A stretch of 64,000 nucleotides of DNA from Bugula neritina (GCA_964035545.1 OZ037767.1:9042207-9106206); one strand, 5' to 3'; shown: positions 47,301 to 61,500, counted from the first letter of the stretch. Made by a program: numbers and translations. Notes: generated from the sequence alone by a model not told the origin.

Positions 47301-50300
47301 TGGTTGAAAATAGTTTGCCACGAAAAAGCGTAAAAAAGCAAAGATGTGAATCCTATACATCTAGAAATTTTCAATCTTATGGAAATGTTAAAAACACGTT
47401 ATAAATAAATAATGTGGACACATCAAAGTTATTGATCAGACAATTAAACGAAAAGGAGATTCCATGTAATACAAGACAAGGAAAGTATACAGGAATCAAG
47501 AAAATAAATAGACAGATCTAAAAATTCTGCTGAAATTTTGTATAAACTTCCATTTTTTAAATAATACTTACCTCTACTAAAGTAGGGTCTCCTGACTGTA
47601 TCAATTATAATAACTATACTTCTAATGTACTCAAGATGAAAAATAGTGCAAATGTTTTCAGGGCAATAAAATGTCAACTTCATGATTTAATTATTTCATT
47701 AAAAGAGATATCCAAACTTCAAAGAGACCTAGAACTTGAAGAACATAGGTTCAACTAGTCTATCAAAATAAAACAAGAAGCACATTGTACTCTTTAGAAC
47801 TTTCACTAGTAACTTTACAGGAAATACTGCAATTGGGCTTATATATAAAACCATCAACACACTATGGAACTGCCTGCCTACAGTGTTACAGGAGATATTT
47901 TATTGTAAGCAGGGCTCAAGATTAGGCAGTAGACAACTCCAACTTTGACCAAGATGAAACCACTCCAATCAATATTATCTATCATATACAACCACAGACA
48001 AATGTATAAAGAATCAGTTTTATAATTTCTTTCAGGAATAAACTACCCCAACACACACTGGCTCTGGAGAGAAATTCTGACTGTTATTATACCATACCAC
48101 TATCAGCTGCTGTTGCTGCCTCTCTTTTTGACGAGCCTTAACAGCTTTTAGAAGAGCTTTTTGTTCACGAGCTAGTTGCTTTCTCCTTTCAATTCGAAGT
48201 TGTCTTCTTTCCTCTCGAGCTGATTTAGTTAGGGGAGTTCGTTTGATCACCAAAGTCGTGACGGATGAAGAGGTGGGAGGCCTGTTATACATACAAACAT
48301 TATTCAGTTACGGAACTTTGTCAAAAGCCGTTGGTGATATGTTATACCAATTCTTGTTTCAGCAATAATTATTATTTCAGTAGTAGTTAGTATAGAGTCT
48401 GAAATAGGGGCAGATCAAACAGATTCCCTATATACTTATACATCATTCTGTTAAAATAGGTTTTATATGCAGTATAGCAGTTATTTAGTTTAACAGCCAT
48501 CATAACTAAATACTTATATATATATATGGCATGGTATAGTTAGTATACACAGTCATACTACGAACAATATATTTGAGCTGTAAAATGGTTAGTCTATTGG
48601 CTAGTATTTTAGTTGGTATATTAGTTACTATAGTAGCTGGTATAATAGTTAGTCTAGTCACTAGTGGGTAATAGAGTAGTTAGTATAGTAGTTATATAAT
48701 AGTTACAGTAATATAGTGGGTAGTAGAGTAGTTAGTATAGTAGTTATATAATAGTTACAGTAATATAGTGGGTAGTAGAGTAGTTAGTATAGTAGTTATA
48801 TAATAGTTACAGTAATATAGTGGGTAGTAGAGTAGTTAGTATAGTAGTTATATAATAGTTACAGTAATGTAGTTGTTAGTAAAGTAGTCCGTGCAGTAAT
48901 TAGTCAGGTAGTCCATCTAAATTAATAGAACATATGATATCATAAGCAATATTTTATAATAAATATTCTAATAAAAATACCTTCATAATGATTTACAAAG
49001 CTGCAACTTAACAGGAGTTTCTATAAGCTAAAAATAGCAAATTGAGATAAAAGGTGTGGCTGATAGGTTATTGGTAAGCTACTCATGTGCTATACCATTA
49101 TTAGTATGGTGTATAATGTGAAGGTTATTGGTGGATTGATGTCATGACAAAATACCGGGCATACAAGCGGGTATAAAGAGCTAATAGCGGACATGTTGAA
49201 GCAATAAGTAATCACAGAAGACTAGCAGTGGGATATAAAAGCTTTGTCATTCTCTAAAATACCATAACAAAATACTTTAATATCTATTTTCCATTTGATG
49301 TAATAATTAGGTTTTAATTATCAGTATTGATCACATGACTTTAGCCAACCATAGGTGACAAGGGTTCAAGCATTCCAAATCTATTCTATTTGCATAATTA
49401 TATAATATTTAGTTTATGTCAGGTTGTTAGTCAGCTTCTGTGATATAAAATATATGCAAGTAGTGCTAATAAATATAAAGTAGAATGATACCTCTTTTGG
49501 AAAAATGATCTAAAATGAATATAGAGAAGGCATTAAAACCTCAACACATAAAGTTATCAAACTCAGCCCATGTAATGAAATTAAATAAGTTACCAGTTGA
49601 AAAGTTGCCATTGGAATTAGTGAGTCACCACATTAAATTTGACCTCTGTTAATAAAGCATTACCTAAATACATCAGAGAAAACATTTAGTATGACATGCA
49701 TGCCGTTCTAGTATCATACTGTGGCTAGGGATATATACAAGGAGAGTTTCAAGGGAGACAACCTCTTACCTGATTCTCATGAAAGGTTTGGTTACTATGA
49801 CTCTGGAACTGTCAACATCACATGTTATGTGAATTCTCTCCAGAGGAAACTGCGGTCTTACGTCTTCCTCGCCAAAACGAGCTGCCTGAGCACTAAAAGT
49901 ATGGGATACGGTATGCTATGGAACTACATTAATATATTATAGTACTTGTATGCATACATGAGGTATGTACAATACGTGTGTAGAGCATAGTATATGCAGG
50001 CATCAAGTGAAAACCTGTTGAATAGTTGGTGTCTCTCAGCCTACACATACAAAGATAACCTGATAAGTGTTGGTAACTTAGCTGATACAGTGTGAAAACA
50101 AAAATAAGTAAAAATGGCACTTCAACACTTTACAATTCAGATTTTCATTTTCTTGCAGTATTGCAAGTCTTAATACTAAAAAAATGAGCCAAAAATAATT
50201 TACAAACTGAAGGCACACATTCACTAAAAATGAATAACATGCTCAAAGGTCAAAAGTAATCAGCTTCGAAGAATTTCCTTATTACAAGTTATGTTATGTA

Positions 50301-53300
50301 AGTTACTCGAGAGAAATGCAGTCACTCTTTGCAACCGCTCTACTCACTCGAGGAAGAGCTTGACGTCATACTTAAGGTAGAGAGTCCAGGGCTCTACGAG
50401 AGCGTCTATAGCAAAGGTCTTGGCTTGTTCAAGGAGATCTACACCAACAAAGTCTGTAGACATTTCTAGGTGTTTGAGTATATTCCTTCTACTCTCAGTG
50501 TCCAAGTCTAAAATTAGACAAACTTTAGAATAGCATCTTACCACTCAGTTAAAATACTTATTACATGCTTTAGAAGACATATTAGGTAAAAGATTTTGCT
50601 GCTATCCAATATTGTATTCAGAGAAAGTTAAATTGTGATTCGCTGAGTAGATAATAGATAATTTATGGTAAAGTCATAGTGATAATAAACTGTGAATATA
50701 ACCCTCATATAACTATTTATGTCCAACGCAGGCTGCATAGTGCTTTGTAAGCATACAATATGCAATATAAACTACATACTGCTAATTCTCATAGTGTAAA
50801 ACTCTGCGTTACACGGCACTGTATATAGTAGTTAACGAGTACAGGAGTTGGTGCACTTACCAATATCACGAGGACTCGAGTCCGCAATGTACATGCTGTA
50901 AATATTCCAAGCCTGATTCATCCTCAGCAGACGATCAGCTGACCGATCTTCTGCATCTCCGTAGTCTGTTACAGCTTCCCAAAACAATAGCTTAGACAGA
51001 AGAGTACATTTCTCAAACCTACATAACGTTAGAATGTTCACGTGTGTATGTCTGCAAGTACTGTTATAATATATTCACAGTTGGATAACCTAATAAACAT
51101 ATATGCAGTTTGTACAGATATGAATACATTTAGTCTGCCTTACTTTGCTAAATAAGCTCTGAATGGTCCGCCAGCCTTTCGATCCGTCTGCAGGGCATGC
51201 AGCATTTTCGACTTTAAGTCGGGTCTATATGAAAAAAATAGAACATTGCGCAATAGTAGAGGTATGTGTTTATTAGAGGCTAATTATAGAATTCATACAT
51301 ATAAAAATAATACTAAAAATTTAATCAATTAAAACATACAATAGGTTGAGTTAAATGACAACAAAAAGACATTGATGCAAGAATATTATGCTGCCCATTA
51401 AAATGTCTGTATGACATCACCAATGCAACAGTTCCTTAGTATCTCATCGCATAGTCTGCATTAAACTAAATATATACATATTATTTTTCAAAATATTTAA
51501 AACAAAAAACTTTTGATGATCTTACTAACATTGTCACGAGCTTCACAGGTCTGAGAATTCCTCCAGATTTGACACGGGAGTCAAGTTTACGACCACCTTG
51601 AGACACCTGTGTCCAGTTGTCATGACCATAGGTGGCAAGTTGGAGTATTCGGTTATGATCAATTGGTAGCGAATTGACAAAGGAGATCTTGGGAAGAAAA
51701 TGATCACTGAGTCTATCCAGTTTAGTTTGCGATTCTTTTTGCACAGCTGTGTTTAGTTGGTGAAAACCAAGCAGTGTACTAAAGCCATATAATATAATAT
51801 AATATAATATAATATAACATAATATAATATAACATAATATAATATAACATAATATAATATAGGACTGCTACTCAAACTGGGCAACTAATCAAATAATATA
51901 TTGTTGCATAATCGGAATTTATCAGCCCAGACATGTAGTATTATAATACGTAGAAGCAAGTTTATTGCATCCCAATTGAATTATCACAATTGGGAGTTTT
52001 CTTTCCTTTAGTCATAGTGCAAATCTAGACTAAAGCTACAAGAACATTCAAAATAGAATTCGTCCAGTTCAAAATTGTATTGAATTTAAACATTGCCATA
52101 AAAATGATTGAGTATGTTAAACAAAACTGACTGAAAATTAACTATATACATGAATACGTAAATATGTATATACATAACGAAAACCTACTCATAATTCACT
52201 GCTAATATCTTACTTCAATTCATTAGCCTTTTCTTTATGAAGAATGAATCGAGGTAGCCAGTAGGTTCTCAGTCGTCTCAGTATGTCGTACTGAGTTCGT
52301 ATGAATACTGTATGACTCAGCTGATAGGAGCACGCTGCCTTTCTAATCTGCGTCTTGGCATCTGCCGTGAGACTGAGTTTGTACTTGTCTTGGATATCTC
52401 TGTAAAACAAACCAATTTCATCTTCCGTAATGCAGTGTAATGGATTGGAGAGTTGTGATCCCCACGTTCTAGAACTTTCTAGAACGCATGGCATCATTAT
52501 TATAATTATACTCCGTAATGTAGTTCTATTGTTAATTATAATATTGCAACAGCCAACACACAATACCAGTTCTAATGTTACTATAAAGTCGTGTATAAGA
52601 CTAAACAGTTCAAATAAGATTACCGAAACAGCTGGTTCCGTGAAGCCATTTTCATAATTTCGTCATGGTCTGCCATTGTGTCTTTGAACGTCTCACAGTC
52701 GAGCCAAAAGTTGAATAAATCCATTCCATTGGTTCCGGCCAGAAACTCTTTCAACTCTTCCATGCCAGCTCTCTGAAAACATCTTACATGGCAATAAAAT
52801 GCTACTAAAAGAGAGTCTGTAGAAAATATTCATCAAACTTATAATACATATTTATAGAGCATTGGCAGTCATTTCAATCTATATGAAATATAATAACTAA
52901 TATTCTATAAAAGCATTTGTCACATTTTTACTGCTCAGTAGCAAGTTGCTACATTGAAATAAGCAAAAGTTTTTACACCTAACCTTTAGTACAAAATGCT
53001 TGGTTTGAAGAAAATGATAAAAACTTTTTAGTACTTACCCTAAATACCCCATAAGAATGGGTAGCATTGTGTCATTAATATTGTTTGAGTGTTTAATTGC
53101 ATTTCAATGTTTAACAGATATTATAATATATCCTTTTTTTTGTACATTTCAATAAAGCAATTTCATAGTTGATTAAATTAAATAACTATTTTGGAAAAAA
53201 TCACATACATCAGTGGATTTGAACCCATATACTAGTCATTAGGCCACTGCTGGTTCAAATCCTCAACTTTACTTTTTCTCACAACCCTTTTTATGATGTG

Positions 53301-56300
53301 TAATAACAATAAGGGAATGAGAGGTAGCATGTACAACACACTCACACTGGCAAATATTCTCTCCTTCATTTGTTGAAGGGACATGTTGAACTTTCCCTCA
53401 AGGTTCTTCATATCAGACTCTGTTTGTTGCTCACTAGCCTTGTCCTCATTGTAGGACACAAACTTCTGTCCGTCCAAAGTACCTTCCAGTCCGTCATCAA
53501 GGAAGATATCAGTGAAATCTGTGTACATTGGTATATGGAGAAACTCTTTGTAGTTGATCGGTGCAGATATAGACCTAGATTAAATTGTTAGATACATAAA
53601 TGGCACTACTGTTGAGACATTCCAAGAGCATTGAAAGCTTTTGTTACATTGAGTTAATATGTCAACACCAATCACACATCATTACAGCTTTAATTGGAGT
53701 TTTATAGCTATTTTATGCCTTTTCTGTATTTTGTATGGCATAACTTATGTACAGCTATTTTGGCTATAACACAAAAAGCTAACTTTAAGACTATTATATA
53801 AACTCAGCACTTTATGACATTCATTATTTTTCAATCAATCTTTGCTGGTAAATACACATCTATTAAAGCAAGAAAACTACATGGTCACATACATACTTTT
53901 CTGGTGTTGCATATTAACATGAAATAGACAACGTGCATGGATTAAATAACAATTGCAACTTTGACTATTTCCAGCCGCAATAATTTAAAAAACAAGATTA
54001 CCTAAGTGGCTTTATCCTTCGTTCAGAGTACAGAGCATTGGCAATGTTCTCTACAATAGATATATGATGAGATCAGGTGTTTAACCTTTAAAGTCATGTC
54101 ATTCCATACTATATGATGATTCCTATTTAGCAGAACATCAAGCCTTAATTTATTATTATAACATAACTCAAAACTATAAAGTCAAGCATATAAACTAGTA
54201 AAAGGATTGAAAATATTAAAAATATGTGAAAACAGGTAGACATGTAGTAGGTGCACATAGTCTACCCGAAACATAAAACAGTAAGTTTTATGTTATATAT
54301 TGACCCAGTTATAATTCAAGTCGACTATAAAAGGCAACAGGTTTCAACAGTGATAAATAAATAATACATATATCAATCTTATGACTCAATCAACGATTGT
54401 ATAAATATTAACCAGTAGCATTAAAAAATCGGTGTTCTTGCTTATTAGACAATAAATATGTAGTTGCAATCTTATTGATGGAGAGCCCAACTTCTAAATA
54501 CCTTGCTCTTCAACCGACAAGAAGGTAGCTTGTCTTGTAACACCTGATACATCTCCATTTGTGCCGTCTGGGCTCACTACCCCACCCTCATCCGAGTCTC
54601 TTCTGTTGGAGAAAATAACCCTCTTAGTGCGGCTACCATGCCTACCAGCCTGCTGCTTCGTACTTTTCCCTTTCTCACTCTTCGCAGACCGTGCTAATGT
54701 TAAACGTACAAAACTGTGTGAATAGAAGTTAATATAAGTATAATACTGTTTAGGGACAACTGTTATAACAAATTATATTCTCACAAACTATACTGGAAAA
54801 TAGAGGTAAGTACAGTAATGGATAAATTGAGAAAAGCCTGTGCTCTAGATGAAAACTGTAGCCAAAGAAGTCATATTCTTGCAAGAATGTCATCCTGCAC
54901 CCCTTTAACAAAAAATAAAGAACTTAGGCTATCTTAATTTCTCCACTACTGTTCATAAATGGGATAATGAATGCAAAATTTGTTCATATATAACTGTTGC
55001 CCAACCCAAAGTTAACAAAATCATGAAACAAAGACTATAGTGATTCTTAAGTCATTTAAATTATTTGTTTAATGAAAAATTATAACTACTTCAACGGAAT
55101 GTCTTGTAATATGATAACACAATCAATAATATATCAAATAAAGTCCATTGCTTTATTAATGACTCATTTTACAATTCAATAAAAAGAATAATAGAAATTA
55201 AGTTGTTAAGAAATGCAGTAAATACAGTAAATACTAATTCAGTCTGTGACAGTTGTGTGAAAGTTTTGAGTCAACAAGACAGAAGCCTCAGACGGTGAAA
55301 CTGACGTACCATGTCCGAGCTGTACGGGGAGGCTGATGGCCCGGCTGCCGTGCTGATCAGCGCCATATCTGTCGCTTGAGCCACTCCACTCTTCATCATA
55401 GTCATCTTCATTAGCCGAGTTATCTGCTGAGTTACTGAGTGAGGAGACGTAGCTCTCCGTCTGCCTACTATAACCTCGGATTTGTGAGGATTTATGGCTA
55501 GCGCTGGATTGAAATCTTTCTTCTAGTGTCCTCAGCAACAATTTCACTAGTTTCAGTTTTCTAAAGAGAGTTGTTCTACAACATAGAATTATAATAAACA
55601 TTTACATACTTGAGGAAAGACTACTAACTCCTATAGCATGAAATTAAAACCTAGTAATACATGAAAACTAGAATTATGCAAGAAAATACTGATTCAAAAT
55701 AGCGGTTGTGTAGACAGTAACAAAATTATTAACATAATAGTAAAATCATTTTAAATTAAAATTTCTCCTTAAATGAGGCTTTTAGGTTCAAAATAAATAT
55801 TTTATGAACATCATGACTATTATGCAAGTTTTTGAAAGTCTTAGGTGGTGAGAGTTTATTTATTATTTTAAATAACCACAGTAAGAAAAATATTGAATTT
55901 GACAACACATCTCTGTTTGAAGAGGTAGGAGCAGTAATGAGAAATTGAGAAAAGCCTGTGTTCTAGATGAGAAATGTAGCAAAAGAAGTTATGTTCATGC
56001 AAGAATTTCAACCCACGCCCAAACCAAAATTTATAAAGAAATTAGGCTATTTCAATTACTCCACTACTGCTTCGAAATGTCATTGAATTCAAGCCTTTGA
56101 AAATCTCACCATTCATTTATTATTATAGAATTCCAGTTAAATTATGTGGAAGATGTCCTTTTCGCAGATGTTATGATTTATATTTATACCAAGGAAATAC
56201 ATCTGTAGCTTTTAAATGTAACAAAACAAACAACTCCAACACTAAAATATTTGGAATACAACTTAAAACAGATCCTTACTTTAACAAACTAGTTGACAGT

Positions 56301-57256
56301 TTTATTCTCTAAAACCTGCTGACAAAACTTACTCTAGAAAATATGGCAGCCGATTATTCTTGCACCACTCCAACATGCTCTCTCGTTCTTCATCTGAGAC
56401 GCCATAACGTTTCTCACTTCTAGATTCAAGAGCAGATCTTGACAAAGCAGATGTAGGGAGTTGAACAGAAGCTCTACCTGCGTCAGGCTGGGCAACAATT
56501 TCCTGGAAGGTACCTACCAGCCGATCATACTCTAACGGCTCGGCAAATGCCTGAAATTAATATTACAATAGAAGAAAAATAAGAAAATGACTTTAAGAAG
56601 TGCACAAAAACTCACTCACGCAAGTTTACAGTCACCATCCCTGTGAGAAAACCCCTGATGTAAGAGATTTTTGTTAAATGGGCTAAGGACTTATTCAGAT
56701 GAGGCACAGAAGCAATTATGACTGGATGCTCTTCCTAACATCACCAATGGCCTTTGTTGGGGTTCGGACCCATGACTTCATGTTTACTAGGCAAACACTC
56801 TAACCCCTAGACCTCGGCTGCTCCATTTAGTTTCTGATAGAATTTATACAATTCAATAACCAAAAAAAAAAAATTTCTAGCATTAACTTGTGTGTACAAA
56901 GTAGTTCATTTGTGTACTAGCTACTAGTTTCTAACAAGGTTCAGTTTCTACTGTGATTTCTACTTACGGGTAGTTGAAGAAATGCATTGAAATAATCTAA
57001 AAATTGGTCATCATAAGTGAGCAAGTCTTCTAAAGTGTCTTCATTCAGATCAACAGCTAAAACAAATGTGCAACAGATTAAAAACAACATCAGCTAAAAT
57101 CTATTGCAACCCTGCCAGAAATACAAAGGAATGTATTCAGAAAAATAATAAAATTACATTACAGTCAACTTGTTGCGGCAAATAATTTATTGGTTTAAAT
57201 ATAATTTTAGTATTATAAATACTTAAACTACCTGGCATGTTTATATTATTAGACAT
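38363..57256 (-). CDS. RGS22: Regulator of G-protein signalling 22, 27 coding exons
   Basis: Coding exons in order: 57232-57256, 56968-57056, 56333-56550, 55310-55560, 54502-54693, 54002-54050, 53346-53574, 52624-52772, 52214-52399, 51526-51778, 51144-51211, 50861-51018, 50348-50507, 49770-49892, 48101-48281, 46363-46589, 45816-45948, 45235-45414, 44760-44819, 44110-44235, 43850-43933, 43409-43528, 42073-42229, 41540-41673, 40730-40913, 39651-39814, 38363-38497. They total 4035 nt, one open frame of 1344 aa (human is about 1260). The N-terminus DDQFLDYFNAFLQLP and EWCKNNRLPYFLE match RGS22. Four RGS-like regions lie near 352-455, 548-675, 853-957 and 1090-1240; the last has LMFYLEVQKYKELTHS and SSIHPSCQIDI, close to human LLFWQEVQKYKDLCHS. 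RGS22 is known as a testis and cilium-associated protein that can bind G-alpha. Residues 717-777 are basic and probably coiled. The exon 10/11 border is the least certain. Confidence 0.93.
39846..40266. mobile_element. Foldback element with about 200-bp inverted arms
   Basis: The left end GGGTCATTTTACTTAATTTA and the right end, read inward, GGGCCATTTTGCTTAATTTA are inverted copies. Similarity runs to a central CTGTTACGAAAAAACCATAACAG hairpin. The direct sequence ATATGT flanks both sides (39840-39845 and 40267-40272), a likely 6-bp target duplication. There is no ORF. It sits in the RGS22 intron between exons 25 and 26, and half of a relative is at 34642. Confidence 0.85.
48664..48871. repeat. 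52-bp tandem repeat, four copies
   Basis: Units start GTGGGTAGTAGAGTAGTTAG and end TTACAGTAATATA. Copies 2 and 3 appear identical. It lies in an RGS22 intron and is preceded by a looser TAGTTAGTATAGT-rich region from about 48540. Confidence 0.95.
51786..51862. repeat. AATAT microsatellite
   Basis: Repeats of TAATA with occasional TAACA variants. It lies immediately upstream, on the gene strand, of the acceptor of RGS22 exon 10, so length changes would alter the branch-point region. Confidence 0.9.
54812..54952. mobile_element. MITE-like element, family A, copy 3
   Basis: ACAGTAATGGATAAATTGAG at the left and CTATCTTAATTTCTCCACTA at the right match the family ends. It lies in an RGS22 intron (between exons 4 and 5). 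Confidence 0.8.
55927..56070. mobile_element. MITE-like element, family A, copy 4
   Basis: AGGAGCAGTAATGAGAAATT at the left and CAATTACTCCACTACTGC at the right match the family. It lies in the adjacent RGS22 intron, about 1 kb from copy 3 and in the same orientation. Confidence 0.8.
56611..56824 (-). mobile_element. tRNA-derived SINE, copy 3
   Basis: On the minus strand it begins GGAGCAGCCGAGGTCTAGGG, has B box ATGGGTCCGAACCCC, centre GTTAGGAAGAGCATCCAGTC and tail TCTCACAGGGATGGTGACTG. It is the best-preserved copy of the family and lies in an RGS22 intron between exons 2 and 3. Confidence 0.85.
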
Positions 57257-58198
57257 CGTGAAACCCAATGAGGCTACCTTAAACACAAAATGTCACATGC
57301 ACAAGCAATACAGATTTCATAATAATTGTTGTTTTCCCACATTCAAGAAATGTTTTATGGTGTTTAAAGTGTAATGATAAATACGTATAATTACCTTAAT
57401 GATATAAAATATGGTTTAATTTGTTAATATTGCTCCATAATATATATGCAAGTATAATATTAATATTATGTTGAATCTTTTGTAAATACAATCACTTTTC
57501 ATTTTTACACGTCAATTTAATTAAATTGGCTTGTAACAAAAGTCTTAACCTATTCACTAGTTATTACTATTTCCACTGCAAAAGTTAGTGCTTCTTTTAA
57601 ATCAAAAATATTATTTAAACATTTACTCAGAAGTAGTGGTAAGTTAAGAAATAGTTTGCTACTTTAACAATAATCCACAACACCTGTCTGCCAAAAAAAA
57701 AGAAATTATTTCATCAACAAACCTTTCATTTTACCCACAATCTTTGCTGATCTCTATAATTACGAGTACTTCATCCTGCCAAAAAGTTGAGAACAATATA
57801 ACACAAAACATTGTAACTAGCATAGACACCAATACATTTAATTACAGAAAAAATTCACCCTCCACATTCTACCTACTTGTCATACAAAATACTAGAAAAA
57901 AACAATTATCAACTACGCATGAGTAGATTGCAATAACTGTTACCAGCTTGCTAAAACAGTTTTACAGTAAAAATAATTATGGCTATTCACTCCTATTCGC
58001 AAATATTTGACATTTAGGTATATAAAAATAACGTAATTGTTCATTCAGTTCAATTTTACAAATCAAAATAATACAACAAAAAATTAAAATTTTTACATGT
58101 GTATAACAACATGTGTACAGTTTTTACACTTTAACTTTGCAAACTTTACTTTCTTATCAGTTATTACAGTTTCATTTTAAAATTGACATTTGTAATAC
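57257..58198. other. Intergenic region upstream of RGS22
   Basis: Very AT-rich. It should include the RGS22 5' UTR and promoter on the minus strand. I see no further exon. It ends at the start of the gypsy LTR. Confidence 0.4.
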
Positions 58199-58475
58199 TG
58201 TAATGGGGCGTGGTTTACGCCTCATGCGTATCCCCCTGCCAATCAGAGAGTGATTGGCAATTATTGGATGAAGCCAAGCAGAACAATTTATATTAGTTAG
58301 TTAGCGTATACTTGCCGTGATGTAAAGTAACCTTGTACTACTACTTATAGAGATTTTTACGCCATTATTACAGTTTTATAATAAAGTCTTACACACGAAA
58401 ATAAGAGTGAATTGCTTGTGACTAAATGCACATTGCTCACTAGAAGCCCACACAAACATTGTGCTTCGCACAACA
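58199..58475 (+). mobile_element. 5' LTR of Ty3/gypsy element
   Basis: It starts TGTAATGGGGCGTGG and ends GCACAACA, directly before the primer site. An AATAAA signal is at 58380-58385, with CACACG shortly after. The length of 277 bp is close to the 274 bp of the LTR at 1075-1348, but the sequence differs and lacks the GCGAGCTCCAG core, so it is another family. The 3' LTR lies beyond the window, so the start cannot be confirmed by pairing. Confidence 0.7.
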
Positions 58476-58476
58476 G

Positions 58477-58493
58477 TGGTGGCAGCGGTGGGA
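58477..58493 (+). other. Primer binding site, tRNA-Leu type
   Basis: TGGTGGCAGCGGTGGGA is complementary to the 3' end of animal tRNA-Leu (...TCCCACCGCTGCCA plus CCA) over all 17 bases. It follows the LTR end by one base, the usual position for priming minus-strand synthesis. Confidence 0.85.
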
Positions 58494-58527
58494 TATTTCT
58501 AGCTGAGACAATGAAGAGACGGAGAAT

Positions 58528-61500
58528 ATGACAGAGCACACAACGAAGCACCCGGGAGGTAAGCCAGCCAATTTCTTGCATATGGAGGAGGTGTATAGAA
58601 GTAAACTGACCGCTCCCACCTTCACGGGTGTAGAAGACGTAGAGCAATTCATTGAAGAATTCCACGATGTAGCAAACGTCGCTCAATGGCCGCCACAAGT
58701 AGCCCTCGTCAAGCTGCGGGAAGTATTGACGGAGCGCGCTAGACCGTTTGGACAAGGACGGAGCGTGGCGGAAATACTCACTACACTACGGAGCCGTTTT
58801 GGCATCCCCGCTCTGGAAGCCAGAGCCCGTCTACAGGTGCTACGCCAGGCGGAAGGCACTCCACTCCGCGACCACGTTGCCTTAGTGAAGAGGCTGGCGC
58901 GGAGCGCGTACAGCGACCTACCAGAAGCACACCGACGGTACTTTACTCTCATTGACTTTATGCAATCCCTAAAGGATGTGGGTCTTTGCCATCAACTACA
59001 GGCAAAGGGAGTGACCACCCTAGAAAGTGCCCTACAAGTCGGAGAAGACTACCTCTGGGCCGAACGGTTACATACAAGGAAACCAGAAAGCACACAAGTC
59101 ACCGCGGAGATAGCCCAATCACTTGGAGGGAAGATGGGCCAGCTGAGTACCAGGCTGAGACAGATGGCAAAGACTCTTACTAATGCCGGGCCCCCTAATC
59201 AAGGACAAAAGAGAAAGACTACCCGGAGTGAGAGCAACAACCAGCCAGGGCCTCCCCGCTCCAGAGACCCCCAACCCAGGAAGAGAGAACAACCCCAGGT
59301 ATGGCAGAAACCACGAAGGACCACCCGCCCTCTTGGGCGACCGGAGCCGTTCGTGCTACCACTCACCAACCGCTTTAGCCAGCTACCGGAGACGGAGCTG
59401 GCCGGCGAGGTCCCTCGGGACATCGGAAGGGAAATAAACACCCCTCCGCCAAAAAAGCGGCGCTCGCCTACCACCAAACGGACACCACGCCGTTTGACCG
59501 AGGCTACGCATGCTGGGGAGGTAAGGTTGCAGCCACATGGAGAAAGCTACTTCCTGCCCGGGAAAGTAGCCGGCAAGGCCGTCACGTTCTTGCTGGACTC
59601 CGGTTGCAACACAAACCTTCTCAGCAGACGAGTCTTCGATGCCCTCCCTGCCCAGGTGAGGAAGGGATTAGCTCCCTACACCGGGGAACCTGGCACCCTC
59701 GCAGACGGGTCGTGTATCCCTTTCTACGGTGTTGTAGAGCTGCCTGGTCGCGTCCGCGACCAGGCCATCCAAGAGACATTTATCCTCAGCCAGCTGGAAG
59801 AGGATGCTATCCTGGGGACGCCGTTCTTGAAACGACACCAGTGCCACATAGACTTCCATAAGTCCGCCATACTAATGGCAGGCCGGGAGCTCTCTTGTGT
59901 CGACAAGTTCGGTCGCCCCCTGGTCGGGGGCGTGCAGGTGGTCCGTAACTGTACGGTACCCGGCCGCTCCCGGGCGACCATTCACTGTAGAGTGAATGAC
60001 CGCCAGCTCTCTGGACTAGGGGTTGTCGAAGGAACGCACCAGAGAATCCAACTCGCCAGCAGCTTAAATCGGCTGACTGACCGAGGGGAGATCTTGGTGC
60101 AGTGCGTCAACCCCTTTTCAGAGTCGGTGACACTACCGTCTGGATCCCTATTGGGCCGTTTCCACACGGTCCAAGAGGGAGACATAGGACCGTCGCTGGG
60201 CGAAGCGACGGAGGGTCCCCAAGAGCGCCCGTCTGTACGGCGGGGGACCGTCCCGGAACACGTCCAGGAACTATACGAGTCAGCCTGCAAAGGCTGTGCG
60301 GGCAACAAGGAGCGCCAGGCTATGGCCCAGTTGCTGCGCCAGTATGGGGACGTGTTCAGCAGCGGAGACCAGGACATGGGCTTAACCAAAGCCATCTGTC
60401 ACGAGATACCGCTAGCTGCCGGGACTTTGCCTATCCGCCAACCTACCCGGAGACTGGGACCAGAGAAGGAGAAGGAGGTCAGCCGACAAGTCCGGGATCT
60501 TCTGGACCGCGGCATCGTAGAGCCTGCGCATAGTGCGTGGAGCTCGCCGGTCGTCCTGGTCCGGAAGAAAGACGGCAGTTGGCGGTTCTGTGTGGATTAC
60601 CGCAAACTTAACAGCGTAACCATACAGGACGCCTACCCTTTACCTCGGATCGATGAATCCCTGGACGCCTTAGCCGGCAGCAAGTACTTCAGTACTTTAG
60701 ACTTGCTGAGCGGTTACTGGCAAGTCCCCCTCAGTCCCGACGCCCAGGAAAAAGCGGCGTTCATCACCAGGGACGGGCTGTGGAAGTGGAAGGTACTGCC
60801 CTTCGGGTTAACCTCTGCCCCTGCCACCTTCCAGCGGCTCATGGAACAGGTCCTCAGCGGCCTCCACTGGAAGACACTGCTCGTCTACCTCGACGACGTC
60901 ATCGTGATCTCCCCAGACTTCGCGACCCACGTCAGTCGTCTGAGGGAGGTCTTCGAACGACTCCGAGGTGCCGGTCTCAAGCTTAAACCTTCCAAATGCG
61001 CTCTCTTGCAGCCGGAGGTGAAGTACCTGGGGCACGTAGTCGGCCGTAATGGCGTGGCGACGGACCCCGATAAGGTGCGGGCTGTGGCCGACTGGGTCAC
61101 CCCCCAGGATTTGACCGGACTCCGGGCTTTCCTGGGGCTGGTAGGGTATTACAGACAATACATACCAGACTTTGGGGGAGTTGCAAAGCCACTAAATCGG
61201 CTCACCGCAAAGGGGGTGGCCTGGCAGTGGACACCAGTCGAACAGAGGGCATTCGACAGTCTCAAGAGCCGCTTGCTAGAAGCTCCAATCCTGGCCTACC
61301 CAGACCCCACTCTGGAATATATCCTTGACACAGACGCCAGTGACCAGAATGTTGGTGCTGTGCTGTCGCAAGTGCAAGAGGGCCGTGAAGTAGTCGTAGC
61401 TTACTACAGCAAATCACTCTCACCTCCAGAGCGCAATTACTGCACCACTCGCAAAGAGTTGTTGGCAGTAATTAAGTCAGTGAAACACTTCCGGCCTTAT

